Below are positions 1 through 8,517 of a stretch of DNA of 64,000 nt, one piece after another. Below the pieces are notes generated by a model. The model searched no databases, was not told the origin of the DNA, and saw nothing but the letters and a program-made list of their open reading frames with translations. Position numbers and translations under genes: made by a program. This DNA comes from Fibrobacter sp. UWB5 (GTDB lineage Bacteria > Fibrobacterota > Fibrobacteria > Fibrobacterales > Fibrobacteraceae), in assembly GCF_002210295.1 (NCBI RefSeq), contig NZ_MWQH01000007.1, positions 62,001 to 126,000 on the forward strand. Reading direction: 5' to 3'. Position 1 is the first letter of the stretch. Each line of letters begins with the position of its first letter.

Positions 1-1
1 C

Positions 2-130
2 GGTAAGGCTCATGGCTGGGCTTATCGCCCCTGTACCGAGGCTGAAAAGGCAAATCCGGTGAAGACCGAGGTTTATCCGGCAACCAAGCTTTACTGCGAC
101 GACAACGGTCAGATCCGTGAAATTAACTAG
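2..130 (+). CDS. C-terminal fragment of an unknown protein
   Basis: An open frame enters from the left edge and ends at TAG (128-130), giving 42 residues ending in CDDNGQIREIN. It is in a normal coding frame with Fibrobacter-like codons. Two cysteines remain (in RPCTEA and LYCDDN), as in small secreted or pilin-like proteins, but too little is left to name a family. It lies 14 nt before the next gene on the same strand, so the two may be cotranscribed. Confidence 0.6.
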   Translation, partial: GKAHGWAYRPCTEAEKANPVKTEVYPATKLYCDDNGQIREIN

Positions 131-144
131 GGCGAGGTGAAATT

Positions 145-1200
145 ATGAACATTAAATCGATTCTTTTGACTTTTGCTCTTGGAGCTGCGGTTACTGCCCA
201 GGCTGCCGCCGACAAGGTGGTTGGATTCTATCCTTACTGGAGCCAGTATTCTCAGTTCTATCCGAAGGATATCCGCTATAACTTTGTGACCGACATTCAT
301 TATGTCGGCCTCGCTGCCGGTGAAGACGGCTCGGTCGCCTTTGCGGACGAAAACGATGCCGAAAACTTCAAGACGCTCGTGCAGATGTCCAAGGACAATA
401 ACGTGAAGTTGATCGTCTCCGTGGGCGGTATCGAAAACGAAGGCAACCTGAAGGCAATCGCTTCTTCCGAAGAACTCCTGCCGACTTTCGTTTCGAATGT
501 CTCTAGCTGGCTTTCTGCAAATGGCGGCGACGGCGTCGAAGTCGACTGGCAGAACCTCACGGCTGAAGATGCCGAAGATTATGCCAAGTTGCTGAACGCC
601 TTGGTCGATGGCCTTTCGGGCGCTCCGGTGACCGCCGTGATTTATCCGGCTGCCGGCATGGATGCCTACAAGGCTGACGCTCTGAACCGCCTCGCTTACG
701 TGGACGTGTTCATGGCCGACCAGATGACCGAAGACAATTCTTCCGTGGTTCCGAACCAGAGTGCCACCTCTGTCGAAGAAACCCTGAACGCAGTGAAGGG
801 CGCCGGCGTGAACGGTGACTTGCTCGTGCCGGTGATCTTCCTTTACGGCAAGACCTGGAGCGGTGCCAAGGGCCTCGGAACTTCTCACCAGGGTACGGGT
901 AGCGGTAACGAAGGTTACGTGTCCTACGCCGAACTCATGGGCAAGTTTGATTCTCCGGAATACAAGGTGACCTTCGATGCCTCTTCCAAGTCCGAAGTGG
1001 CTGTGAGCGACGCAGAAACCATCGTGTTCATGGGCATTCCTTCTGTGAAGGCTGTTGCCGAACAGGTTAAGAGCGAAGGCATGGCCGGCGTTGCGGTTTA
1101 CGACCTCTCGCAAGACCATCACGAACCGATTGTCTCGCTCCTCGTGACCATCGGCTTGCAGCTTCGCCCCGAAGTCAACTACAAGCCCAAGAAGAAGTAA
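145..1200 (+). CDS. Secreted GH18-like (chitinase-fold) protein, catalytic Glu replaced
   Basis: A 351-residue protein with a Sec signal peptide (MNIKSILL...AQA, cleavage near residue 20). The mature part opens with VVGFYPYWSQYS, typical of the first strand of GH18 barrels, and has a KLIVSVGG strand (SxGG motif). The region matching the GH18 active site (DxxDxDxE) reads DGVEVDWQ, so the acid/base Glu is Gln at residue 136 and the middle Asp is Glu. In GH18 that Glu is essential, so this is probably a non-hydrolytic carbohydrate-binding relative; that is inference. The start is preceded by GGCGAGGTG as ribosome-binding site. A hairpin terminator follows directly. It precedes a cellulase cluster on the other strand. 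Confidence 0.75.
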   Translation: MNIKSILLTFALGAAVTAQAAADKVVGFYPYWSQYSQFYPKDIRYNFVTDIHYVGLAAGEDGSVAFADENDAENFKTLVQMSKDNNVKLIVSVGGIENEGNLKAIASSEELLPTFVSNVSSWLSANGGDGVEVDWQNLTAEDAEDYAKLLNALVDGLSGAPVTAVIYPAAGMDAYKADALNRLAYVDVFMADQMTEDNSSVVPNQSATSVEETLNAVKGAGVNGDLLVPVIFLYGKTWSGAKGLGTSHQGTGSGNEGYVSYAELMGKFDSPEYKVTFDASSKSEVAVSDAETIVFMGIPSVKAVAEQVKSEGMAGVAVYDLSQDHHEPIVSLLVTIGLQLRPEVNYKPKKK

Positions 1201-1222
1201 TCTTTAACTTGAGTTAATTAAT

Positions 1223-1254
1223 GGCCCCGCAGTAATGCGGGGTCTTTTATTTAT
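1223..1254 (+). terminator. Rho-independent terminator of the GH18-like gene
   Basis: Stem GGCCCCGC / GCGGGGTC (8 bp, one G-T), 6-nt loop, followed by TTTTATTTAT. It sits 22 nt after the stop codon. Confidence 0.85.
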
Positions 1255-1517
1255 GTAATCGCAGGTCTGCGTCCTTCTTGTCAACATGCGGTTCTTGCCC
1301 TATATGGCCCATGCTACGCCGCTTTCCCGGCGCGTCGCTTCCATCCCACCCCTTGCGCAAACCGCCTGCATTCGCCTGCAATAATCGCTGGCTGACGTGG
1401 GCCGTAATAGGGTTGTCGGCAATATACGCTTGGACAACGCACGCTGGGGGGGGGGGGCGCTGGGACGGTGTACATGCATTGTATTACGTTGCAATAGGGT
1501 GCGCACAAACGAATGCG
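1255..1517. other. Non-coding GC-rich stretch with a 12-G tract
   Basis: About 260 bp between two convergent terminators without a convincing gene. Short open frames exist on both strands, but their proteins are Cys/Pro/Arg-rich and without recognisable motifs. The stretch contains an uninterrupted run of 12 G at 1446-1457. It may be a decayed gene remnant; nothing in it identifies an origin. Confidence 0.5.
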
Positions 1518-1553
1518 TAAAAAAACACAGGCTAATTGTTTAGCCTGTGTTTA
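1518..1553 (-). terminator. Terminator of the GH5 cellulase gene (minus strand)
   Basis: Perfect 11-bp stem AACACAGGCTA / TAGCCTGTGTT with a 6-nt loop and a run of T on the minus strand (A run at 1519-1525), 34 nt beyond the stop codon of the minus-strand gene. Confidence 0.85.
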
Positions 1554-1586
1554 AAATGGATTGCGCTTTAGTTCGCGGGAACCGGA

Positions 1587-3818
1587 TTATTCAGCCTTGT
1601 TCCACTTGACGTTCAGCTGCTTGATGTCCTGGGTAATCACGATCAGATAGGAACCGGTCGGGATATTGGCGAGAGACATCGTTGCGTTGTTGCGCATGGT
1701 CTTGGAGAGAACCTTCTGGCCCGTCACCGAGAACACGTCCACGTTGATGTCGCCAGCATCGCGAGAGCCTACGCTCAGCATGGATTTGGCGATAGTGGCG
1801 TGCAGAGGCAGAGTCATCTTCGTCTTGATGATGCCAACGCCCGTATCCGGCGGAACGACGACCGGTTCAGAAGCGTAGTATTCATCCTTGTTGACGGCCT
1901 GAGTGCTGTCGCCCACGATCACCGTAATGCTCTGGTGGAGTTCCAGGTAGTTGTCTGCTTCCGGAGAGTTGGCGGTAATGCGCACGATCGCGTTCTGGTT
2001 GCCGGCGGTAAGGCCGTTGCCACTCTTGGTCACGTAAGGAGAAGATTCCTTGCCGTTGAAGGTGTAGGTGACCTTGGTATGGTACATCGTGGTGTCCGGG
2101 ACCAACTTGGGAGCGCTTGCGCCGAAAGCGAGCGTGGTGTTCTTGAAGTTGTTGGTCATCTTGTTCGGAGCCTTGGTGAAGGTCACCGTGATGGTGTCGT
2201 TCAGAGCGCCGAAGCCGGTAGCTGCCGGAGCGGTACCGACGATCTTTGCAGTGCCAAAGCCCTTGAATTCATACATGGTCACCTGCTTGCCGCTCTGCGT
2301 GTTAGAGCAGTAGTCCGAAACGCAGGAGGCTTTTTTGACTTCAACAATTTCGGGATTGAGCGATGTAACAGTAAAGGTAGAACCTTCAAGTGTCTTGGTA
2401 TCGGTGGTCAAGATCCATTCTTTCTTCTTGCTGGATTTGTCCTTGTCGGAGTAAGCAACAGTACGGTTGACGCTGCAGGTTCCGCTGTAGTTGCAAGACA
2501 GATCCTGGAAGTTCGGGATGGTCTGCTTGGGAATTGCAGTGACCTGTACCACAGACTGAGAGCCGTCGTTAGCGGTCATGATGACGTAACCTGCGCTCTT
2601 GACGTCGCCAGTAGAGGTTACGACGCCTTCGTTGCTGGAGGTGTAGGTACAACCGGACTTGAATGCGCTTGCAACGCTAGTTTCAGATTCCTTAACCGTA
2701 GTGGCGTTAAAGGCGCAGGAACCGGTCTTCAGGGTTTTTGCAAGCATGCTAGCCCAATCGCGCTTGTGCTTTGCGAGGTACGGCTGAACCAACTTACCGG
2801 ATGCACTGTAGCTTGCGCTGTTGAGCTTGCCGACAGTGTTCAAATCTCCGTCTGAGCCTCCATCGAATATGGCTGAAGTTTCTTGCTTGCCATCGGTTGC
2901 GTATTGGCTACCGACAGCGCGCAGACTCCAGTTACAGTTACTGATGTTGTTCTGGTCCATGAAGCTCATCCATTCCTGGGTGCTGCCGCTGCTCGGGCTG
3001 CCAGCACCGTCGGCATTGGTGGTGCCCCATTCGGTAATGAACACGGCGTTACCGGAGCTCTTGGCCTGGGTAGCGCGTCCACCGTAGGTTCCGACACCAT
3101 GGGTGCCTGCATAGAAGTGGAGCACGTAGCCCACGTTCGTGCCGCTGACGCCACCGTACTGGGTCATCTGAGACCAGCTCGGCGTACCTACGAGCACCAA
3201 GTTTTGGGTATAGTCGCGAATACCGGGGATAACGGCATTGGCATAGCTCTGGATCTGGTTCCAGCCCTGGTTCACGGGTTCGTTAAAGATTTCGTAAATG
3301 ACGTTAGGAACGTCTTTGTACTTTTCCGCCATCTTCTTGAAGAAATCCTTGGCGATGCTTTGTTCGCTGTCGGCGCGGTGGCTGTGCCAGTCGAGAATGA
3401 TGTAGATGTCGTTTTCGATAGCGGCTTCCACCATTTGGTCGATCGTGGTCATGTATCCTTCGGGTGCGCCCGCATAGGAATAACTCTTGTCGAGGGCATT
3501 GCTAGTACCGCCATTGCTGTCGTAATAGTTAATACCCATGGCGAAACGGAAAACGTCCATGGGCAGGTTTTCGGCTGCCCAGCTAATGACGTTCTTGTTG
3601 TAGTAGGGTATACCTGTAGCGTCGGACCAGAAAAGGCTCATGCCGCGGATCACGGCTTCTTCGTTGTTCTTGGCGCCAATGATTTTACCACCACTGGTGT
3701 GAAGTGCTCCGTAGTAGCTTACGGGGCCAATTCGTTTTGGGGTTGCATTTGCTGCAGCGGCCATTGCAGGAATGGCTGCGAAGGCGAGCAGGCAGGGGAG
3801 TAATTTTGTAGCTTTCAT
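1587..3818 (-). CDS. Secreted GH5 endoglucanase with C-terminal sorting module
   Basis: A 743-residue cellulase, presumably cutting internal beta-1,4-glucan bonds outside the cell. The start MKATKLL (ATG at 3818) is preferred over an in-frame ATG 12 codons upstream, because AAGGGAAAA lies just before it and a clean signal peptide (ending near AAANA) follows. The GH5 domain spans about residues 25-345: a LDWHSH strand, the acid/base in IFNEP (E180) and the nucleophile in ITEWG (E263). Two or three beta-sandwich regions follow, with several Cys pairs. The last 75 residues (VDVFSVTGQKVL...SYLIVITQD) look like the sorting module of type IX secretion cargo. It lies just downstream of the GH8 gene on the same strand and may share its transcript. 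Confidence 0.92.
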   Translation of the reverse strand: MKATKLLPCLLAFAAIPAMAAAANATPKRIGPVSYYGALHTSGGKIIGAKNNEEAVIRGMSLFWSDATGIPYYNKNVISWAAENLPMDVFRFAMGINYYDSNGGTSNALDKSYSYAGAPEGYMTTIDQMVEAAIENDIYIILDWHSHRADSEQSIAKDFFKKMAEKYKDVPNVIYEIFNEPVNQGWNQIQSYANAVIPGIRDYTQNLVLVGTPSWSQMTQYGGVSGTNVGYVLHFYAGTHGVGTYGGRATQAKSSGNAVFITEWGTTNADGAGSPSSGSTQEWMSFMDQNNISNCNWSLRAVGSQYATDGKQETSAIFDGGSDGDLNTVGKLNSASYSASGKLVQPYLAKHKRDWASMLAKTLKTGSCAFNATTVKESETSVASAFKSGCTYTSSNEGVVTSTGDVKSAGYVIMTANDGSQSVVQVTAIPKQTIPNFQDLSCNYSGTCSVNRTVAYSDKDKSSKKKEWILTTDTKTLEGSTFTVTSLNPEIVEVKKASCVSDYCSNTQSGKQVTMYEFKGFGTAKIVGTAPAATGFGALNDTITVTFTKAPNKMTNNFKNTTLAFGASAPKLVPDTTMYHTKVTYTFNGKESSPYVTKSGNGLTAGNQNAIVRITANSPEADNYLELHQSITVIVGDSTQAVNKDEYYASEPVVVPPDTGVGIIKTKMTLPLHATIAKSMLSVGSRDAGDINVDVFSVTGQKVLSKTMRNNATMSLANIPTGSYLIVITQDIKQLNVKWNKAE

Positions 3819-3913
3819 GAGTTTTCCCTTATAGATTCCCATACTTTTTCCCATCGATGTTAAAGATACCTTAATTATGGAGAAATTGGGGCTAGTAACC
3901 CTTAAAATAATGT

Positions 3914-6061
3914 TTACCTGCGAATACGGAGACTTTTTTGGACGCCTTCGCCCTTGATTTGGGCGATGTAGTTGCCCTTGGCGTGAACTAGCTGGTCAAT
4001 GGCCAGGGAACCGGACTTCTGGAGGCCCGTCGAGGCGATTTTGTTGCCGTTCATGTCGAAGATTTCGAGCTTGGCGTTGCTCGGCATGTTGCTGAAAACG
4101 ATGTTTTTGCCCTGAATTTGGGCATTTTGGGCGTTTACGGCACGTTTGGGGCTAATGGCGTCGAAATTCCCGTTCGTAAGGCGGGTGATCACCTGACCCT
4201 GGGCATCCAGGAGTTCGAGGGCGTAAATGGTGATGGCGCCGAAGCCGCCCTTGCTCATTTTGGGCTCGAATTTGAGTCCGCGGACAGCCTTCATGACCAT
4301 GTCGCGGTCATTTCCGCCGCCGCTCACCCAAGAAGGCGTTACAAACTTGTCTTGCAGGTAGTCTTCGTAACTGGATCCGAAATCGTTTTCGGTGACCCCG
4401 ATATTCACGGTCGTGCCTTCGGCTGCCGGATGCAAGAAGAATCCGGGCTCGCCCCCTTCGTTGTTGTCAAGGATGGTCTGCTGGTCTAGAATGGCCAAGC
4501 GGATAACGCCCTGGCTCGTGTAGGTGAGCCTGATGGCGGCGAGGTCGGAAAGGTCGTAGTAACCGTCTTGCTTGTCGAAAGAAAGGGCTACCCCTGCAAA
4601 CGGGTAAATCAAGTCGACGCCTGCTTCGTAGGTGGGTTCGGAGGCGATTCGCATTTCGGCGCTCACGATGTATCGGCCGTCGGCCATCTGGTAAACGCCC
4701 GAGCTGCCGGAATCAGGAACCATGACCGTGACGCCGTACTTGTCGGCGTAGGTGCCCCAGTTTTCGTAGCCCCATACGGCAGCGCCGGAATTGACCGGCA
4801 TCAAGGTGGCGTTCGGGGCGGCCGGCATGCGGGTCTTGGTCTGGGTGTACTTGGTAAGTCCTGTCATGTCGTAAAGGTTGGGCATGTTGCCACTCATGGA
4901 GAGCATGTACAGAATGTTGAGCGTGGCGGGGTAGTACTTTTCGCCCTTGTAGGCACCGGCCTTCTTGGCGCCTTCGGAGTTTGCAAGAACCGTGTAGACC
5001 GATTCCAGGTAATTCTTGGGATCGTCTGCAGAACCCATGGCAAGTCCGAGTCCGCCGACATAGGTAGAGGTGGTGAAGAAGGCGTAGGGGCAGCTTGTGC
5101 CGTCAAGAGAGTAGCCCGGCCAAATCATATTGGCGTCGCCGTAGGTCGACTTTTCGAGCCACGGGACAATCTTGTCGTTCACCTGCTTTGCTTCCTTGAT
5201 TCCGTACCAGTTGTAGGCCATGGCCATGCGCCAGGGAGTACGTGCGGCGTCATCGAAGAATCCGCCCTTGCCACCCGAAACGGCGGCTCCCGTATTGTCG
5301 GCGGCCTTGTGGTTGGTCCAATCGCACCAGTCGGGCATGAGGCCCGAAGTGGCGTTCTGGCACTGCGAAAGATGCTTGAGGTTTGTGCTGACGGCGGTTT
5401 CCCAGAAGGAATCTCCGGTGACGTCGGCAAAGAGCTTGAATGCGGCGGGAATCACGTAGCTGGGGTTCAAGGCCGGGTTCCAGTTGCTACCGGCCTTGAC
5501 GCGGCCGTCGCTTTCCATGTCCTTGGATTTCATCCAGCTGATAAGAGTCTTGGCGTCGTTCAGGTAGGTGGCGTTGTTCCACTGCTTGGAGGCCATGATC
5601 AAGGCGAAGGCGGCGTCGATGTCTGCGTCAGAAGCAGAGCCGTTGTCGGCATTTCCGCTCTTATTGTTCACGTGCCAGTTCATGCCTGCGGCAGAGCCGC
5701 CGGCGTACTTTTTCCAGTAGGCCCACAGCTTGTCAAATTCGCTTTGGTGGTCAGCCTGGGTGCTCGACATGTAGACCATGATCATCATGCCATAGGCAAT
5801 GCCTTCGGACACCGACATTTCGGTACTGTCGTTGGGGCTGATGATTCGTGCGGTTCCGTTGCCCATGTCTTCGTACCAGGCGCTTTTCCAGTCATTGAAA
5901 TGAGTCTGGATGACGCTCGGGTCGACATACGTTGCGGTATTGCCGTACTTATATGTCATTTGTTGGGGGAAGGGGTATTGCGGTGCTGCGAAAGCCTGCG
6001 TTGCAAAGAGCGTGGCGATAGATGCTGCAGCTAGCACATTATATAGAGATTTTTTAGGCAT
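3914..6061 (-). CDS. Secreted GH8 endoglucanase with CBM-like and sorting modules
   Basis: A 715-residue protein: signal peptide (cleavage near AFA-APQYP), a GH8 catalytic domain over about residues 27-410, with SEGIAYGM (acid E86) and ASDADID (D145-D149), both diagnostic of GH8. A jelly-roll region of about 460-620 follows, resembling CBM11/CIA30-type binding domains; this is inferred from overall pattern, not a key motif. The C terminus (KLEIFDMNGNKIAS...GNYIAQIKGEG) is a sorting module ending in basic RIRR. GH8 enzymes hydrolyse beta-1,4-glucan or related chains by inversion. It is the first gene of the minus-strand cellulase pair and is transcribed away from the tandem surface-protein genes across a 294-bp divergent promoter region. 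Confidence 0.92.
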   Translation of the reverse strand: MPKKSLYNVLAAASIATLFATQAFAAPQYPFPQQMTYKYGNTATYVDPSVIQTHFNDWKSAWYEDMGNGTARIISPNDSTEMSVSEGIAYGMMIMVYMSSTQADHQSEFDKLWAYWKKYAGGSAAGMNWHVNNKSGNADNGSASDADIDAAFALIMASKQWNNATYLNDAKTLISWMKSKDMESDGRVKAGSNWNPALNPSYVIPAAFKLFADVTGDSFWETAVSTNLKHLSQCQNATSGLMPDWCDWTNHKAADNTGAAVSGGKGGFFDDAARTPWRMAMAYNWYGIKEAKQVNDKIVPWLEKSTYGDANMIWPGYSLDGTSCPYAFFTTSTYVGGLGLAMGSADDPKNYLESVYTVLANSEGAKKAGAYKGEKYYPATLNILYMLSMSGNMPNLYDMTGLTKYTQTKTRMPAAPNATLMPVNSGAAVWGYENWGTYADKYGVTVMVPDSGSSGVYQMADGRYIVSAEMRIASEPTYEAGVDLIYPFAGVALSFDKQDGYYDLSDLAAIRLTYTSQGVIRLAILDQQTILDNNEGGEPGFFLHPAAEGTTVNIGVTENDFGSSYEDYLQDKFVTPSWVSGGGNDRDMVMKAVRGLKFEPKMSKGGFGAITIYALELLDAQGQVITRLTNGNFDAISPKRAVNAQNAQIQGKNIVFSNMPSNAKLEIFDMNGNKIASTGLQKSGSLAIDQLVHAKGNYIAQIKGEGVQKSLRIRR

Positions 6062-6273
6062 AGCGATAAAATTAAATTATTTTCCTTTTTTATCACTTTT
6101 ATGAAAGAAATAAAAAAGTTGAGCATGTATCAAGTGTGATGTAGCTAACATTCGGAATTTGAGCGAATTTAGGGGTTTCTTGTAAATTTTTGTAGACCTG
6201 TTTGCGTTTTTCGTTAAAATTTGGCGTTTATTGCAAACCCGTTTGACAAAAGCCGTAAAATGAGAAAAAATCT

Positions 6274-6303
6274 TTGACAAGGGGCCGAAAAAAAAGATAT
6301 ATT
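6274..6303 (+). promoter_or_regulatory. Promoter of the first tandem surface-protein gene
   Basis: TTGACA (6274-6279), 18-nt spacer, TATATT (6298-6303), predicting a 5' leader of about 45 nt with a GAGAGAG ribosome-binding site before ATG 6356. A second TTGACA-like box lies about 30 bp upstream. The downstream copy has the same AGATATATTA -10 block near 7385-7395 but a poorer -35. The rest of the 6062-6355 gap is AT-rich and holds the divergent promoter of the GH8 gene. Confidence 0.75.
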
Positions 6304-6355
6304 AAGGGGCAAACCGCTCATTTTGAGCTATCACATCAAAAAAAGAGAGAGAATT

Positions 6356-7273
6356 ATGAACAAGAAAATTCTTACTGCTTCTGCCTTCCTGGCTGCAGCT
6401 TCGATGTCTTTCGGCTTCGAAACCTGGATGGGTGACGGCATGGTCTACCAGATCAACACTGAACTCGACGCTGGTGGCGAAAAGTCCGGTTACTGGTTCA
6501 ACTATGGTGACGACGCCGATGGTGGTGCTTCCACTGTTACTTGGCCGGTTGATAAGGGTACCGAATGGTCTGCTGACGCACTCGACCCGATCATCGACTA
6601 CTGCGGCGGTGTTTGCGGTACCTTCAAGTTGAGCAAGGGTACTTTGACTTATGACCCGTTCGTTGGTATCGGCTTTAACGTTGCTGGTAGCGAAGACGCT
6701 GATTCTGAAGTGATGGTCGCTGCTGACGCTACCGCTATGGGCGGTGTTTGCATCGCTTACTCCGTTGACGTGGGCGCAAGCCTCGAAATGGGTCTCGGCG
6801 ACGCTGAAGACAAGGCTCTCGGCTACGACAACCCGTTTGTGACTCTCGCCAAGTCTACTGCTGGTACCGTGAAGGAATTCGCATGGTCCGGCTTCAAGCA
6901 GGCTGGCTGGGGCGACGGCAAGATTACCGGTGACGAAGCTGCTACTAAGCTCGTTGCTCTGAAGTTCAAGATCCAGGCTAAGGATGGTACTACTGGTAGC
7001 TTCAACATCATGTCCATCGGTGCTAACGGTGGTGGATGCGCTGTTACTCAGGCTGCTATCGGTGCCAAGGCTATCGCTGGCTCTCTCAAGGCTCAGCTCT
7101 CTGGCCGTACCCTCTCCTTCGGCAAGTCTGTTGCCAAGGCTGAAATCGTGAACCTCCAGGGCCAGGTCGTGATGGCTGCTTCCTCCGTGAAGACCATGGA
7201 CCTCTCCAAGCTCCAGGCTGGTGTCTACATGGTTCGCGCTATGGGTCTCTCTCAGCAGATCATGCTGAAGTAA
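6356..7273 (+). CDS. Abundant secreted carbohydrate-binding-like protein, copy 1
   Basis: A 305-residue protein starting MNKKILTASAF (ATG 6356, after GAGAGAG). It has a signal peptide ending about SFG, then one beta-sandwich domain with aromatic motifs (GYWFNYGDDADGG, TWPV, and CGGVCG that may form a disulfide). This resembles CBM11/CBM30-type domains found in Fibrobacter cellulases. A short variable hinge (GGGCAVTQAAIGAK) leads to a C-terminal sorting module (AEIVNLQGQVVM...AGVYMVRA). No catalytic motif is visible. Codons are very strongly biased (GGT, GCT, AAG, CTC), which suggests heavy expression. A nearly identical gene follows 167 bp downstream. Likely role: an exported cellulose-surface protein; the function is not established. 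Confidence 0.8.
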   Translation: MNKKILTASAFLAAASMSFGFETWMGDGMVYQINTELDAGGEKSGYWFNYGDDADGGASTVTWPVDKGTEWSADALDPIIDYCGGVCGTFKLSKGTLTYDPFVGIGFNVAGSEDADSEVMVAADATAMGGVCIAYSVDVGASLEMGLGDAEDKALGYDNPFVTLAKSTAGTVKEFAWSGFKQAGWGDGKITGDEAATKLVALKFKIQAKDGTTGSFNIMSIGANGGGCAVTQAAIGAKAIAGSLKAQLSGRTLSFGKSVAKAEIVNLQGQVVMAASSVKTMDLSKLQAGVYMVRAMGLSQQIMLK

Positions 7274-7294
7274 TCTTACTTCGGTAAAATCTTA

Positions 7295-7325
7295 AGAAAA
7301 GGTCGCGCTTCGCGCGGCCTTTTCT
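7295..7325 (+). terminator. Terminator of copy 1
   Basis: Fourteen-bp stem AGAAAAGGTCGCGC / GCGCGGCCTTTTCT with a TTC loop, closed symmetrically by A and T runs. Confidence 0.9.
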
Positions 7326-7440
7326 AATTTTATACAGGGTAAAATGCAAATAAACAAAAAAAACTTTAGCTCAGTGAAAATAAAGAGATATATTAGATAA
7401 CAAAGTGTCTGTTTGGAACAAATACAGACAAAGGGGAATT

Positions 7441-8352
7441 ATGAACAAGAAAATCCTTACTGCATCTGCCTTTCTGGCTGCAGCTTCGATGTCGTTTGGC
7501 TTCGAAACTTGGGTTGGTGACGCCATGGTCTACCAGATTAACACTGAACTCGACGCTGGTGGCGAAAAGTCCGGTTACTGGTTCAACTATGGTGACGACG
7601 CCGATGGTGGTGCTTCTACTATTACTTGGCCGGTTCCGAAGGGCACTGAATGGTCTGCTGACGCACTCGACCCGATCATCGACCATTGCGGCGGTGTTTG
7701 CGGTACCTTCAAGTTGAGCAAGGGTACCTTGACTTATGACCCGTTCGTTGGAGTTGGCTTTAACATTGCCGGTAGCGAAGACGCTGATTCTGACGTTATG
7801 GTTGCTGCTGACGCTACCGCTATGGGCGGTGTCTGCATCGCTTACTCTGTTGACGTGGGCGCAAGCCTCGAAATGGGTCTCGGCGACGCTGAAGACAAGG
7901 CTCTCGGCTACGACAACCCGTTTGTGACTCTCACCAAGTCTACTGCTGGTACCGTGAAGGATTTCACTTGGGCCAACTTCAAGCAGGCTGGCTGGGGCGA
8001 CGGCAAGATTACCGGTGACGAAGCTGCTGCTAAGCTCGTTGCCCTAAAGTTCAAGATCCAGGCTAAGGATGGTACCACTGGTTACTTCAACGTTATGACC
8101 ATCGGAGCTAGCGGTGGTTGCGGGGTATGTTGTGGGGTCGGTGACAAGGCTATCGCTGGCTCTCTCAAGGCTCAGCTCTCTGGCCGTACCCTTTCCTTCG
8201 GCAAGTCTGTTGCCAAGGCTGAAATCGTGAACCTCCAGGGCCAGGTCGTGATGGCTGCTTCCTCCGTGAAGACCATGGACCTCTCCAAGCTCCAGGCTGG
8301 TGTCTACATGGTTCGCGCTATGGGTCTCTCTCAGCAGATCATGCTGAAGTAA
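7441..8352 (+). CDS. Abundant secreted carbohydrate-binding-like protein, copy 2
   Basis: A 303-residue paralog of the preceding gene, starting MNKKILTASAF at ATG 7441 after AAAGGGGAATT. The layout is the same: signal peptide, one beta-sandwich domain with WFNYGDDADGG and CGGVCG, and a sorting module identical to copy 1. Main differences are a Val/Ala pair near the N terminus, VPKG for VDKG, and a cysteine-rich hinge (GGCGVCCGVGDK) in place of the copy 1 hinge. Codon bias is equally extreme. Its own -10 (TATATT near 7389) and terminator show that it is transcribed separately. The extra cysteines could allow cross-linking; that is inference. Confidence 0.8.
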   Translation: MNKKILTASAFLAAASMSFGFETWVGDAMVYQINTELDAGGEKSGYWFNYGDDADGGASTITWPVPKGTEWSADALDPIIDHCGGVCGTFKLSKGTLTYDPFVGVGFNIAGSEDADSDVMVAADATAMGGVCIAYSVDVGASLEMGLGDAEDKALGYDNPFVTLTKSTAGTVKDFTWANFKQAGWGDGKITGDEAAAKLVALKFKIQAKDGTTGYFNVMTIGASGGCGVCCGVGDKAIAGSLKAQLSGRTLSFGKSVAKAEIVNLQGQVVMAASSVKTMDLSKLQAGVYMVRAMGLSQQIMLK

Positions 8353-8373
8353 TCTTACTTCGGTAAAATCTTA

Positions 8374-8404
8374 AGAAAAGGTCGCGCATAGCGCGGCCTT
8401 TTCT
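8374..8404 (+). terminator. Terminator of copy 2
   Basis: The same 14-bp stem as at 7295-7325, with loop ATA. Confidence 0.9.
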
Positions 8405-8517
8405 AATTGTATACGAAATTGTGATTTAGACCATACCTATTATAATTTTTGAGGGTTATTTTTCCGTATAGGGGGAATAAAATATATATTTAACTCAAAA
8501 CTGTAAATGAGGCTATT

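Larger units (their letters stand above)
6356..7325 (+). repeat. Direct repeat unit 1 (gene plus terminator)
   Basis: This unit and 7441-8404 are a tandem duplication with a period of about 1,085 bp. The sorting-module DNA, stop codon and terminator are almost base-for-base identical, including the non-coding TCTTACTTCGG after the stop, while the hinge before the sorting module differs. Confidence 0.9.
7441..8404 (+). repeat. Direct repeat unit 2 (gene plus terminator)
   Basis: Second copy of the tandem duplication that begins at 6356. The terminator stem is conserved and only the loop differs (ATA for TTC). Confidence 0.9.

Noticed and set aside
1278-1520. 80-codon open frame with a membrane-like stretch
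   Set aside because: No ribosome-binding site, odd composition and a poly-G tract inside. Competing frames on both strands are equally long.
2883-3803. 306-codon plus-strand frame opposite the GH5 gene
   Set aside because: Shadow of the GH5 coding strand, His/Val-rich, with no motifs. Similar shadows at 4568-6034, 34960-37260 and 59090-61240 were dropped for the same reason.
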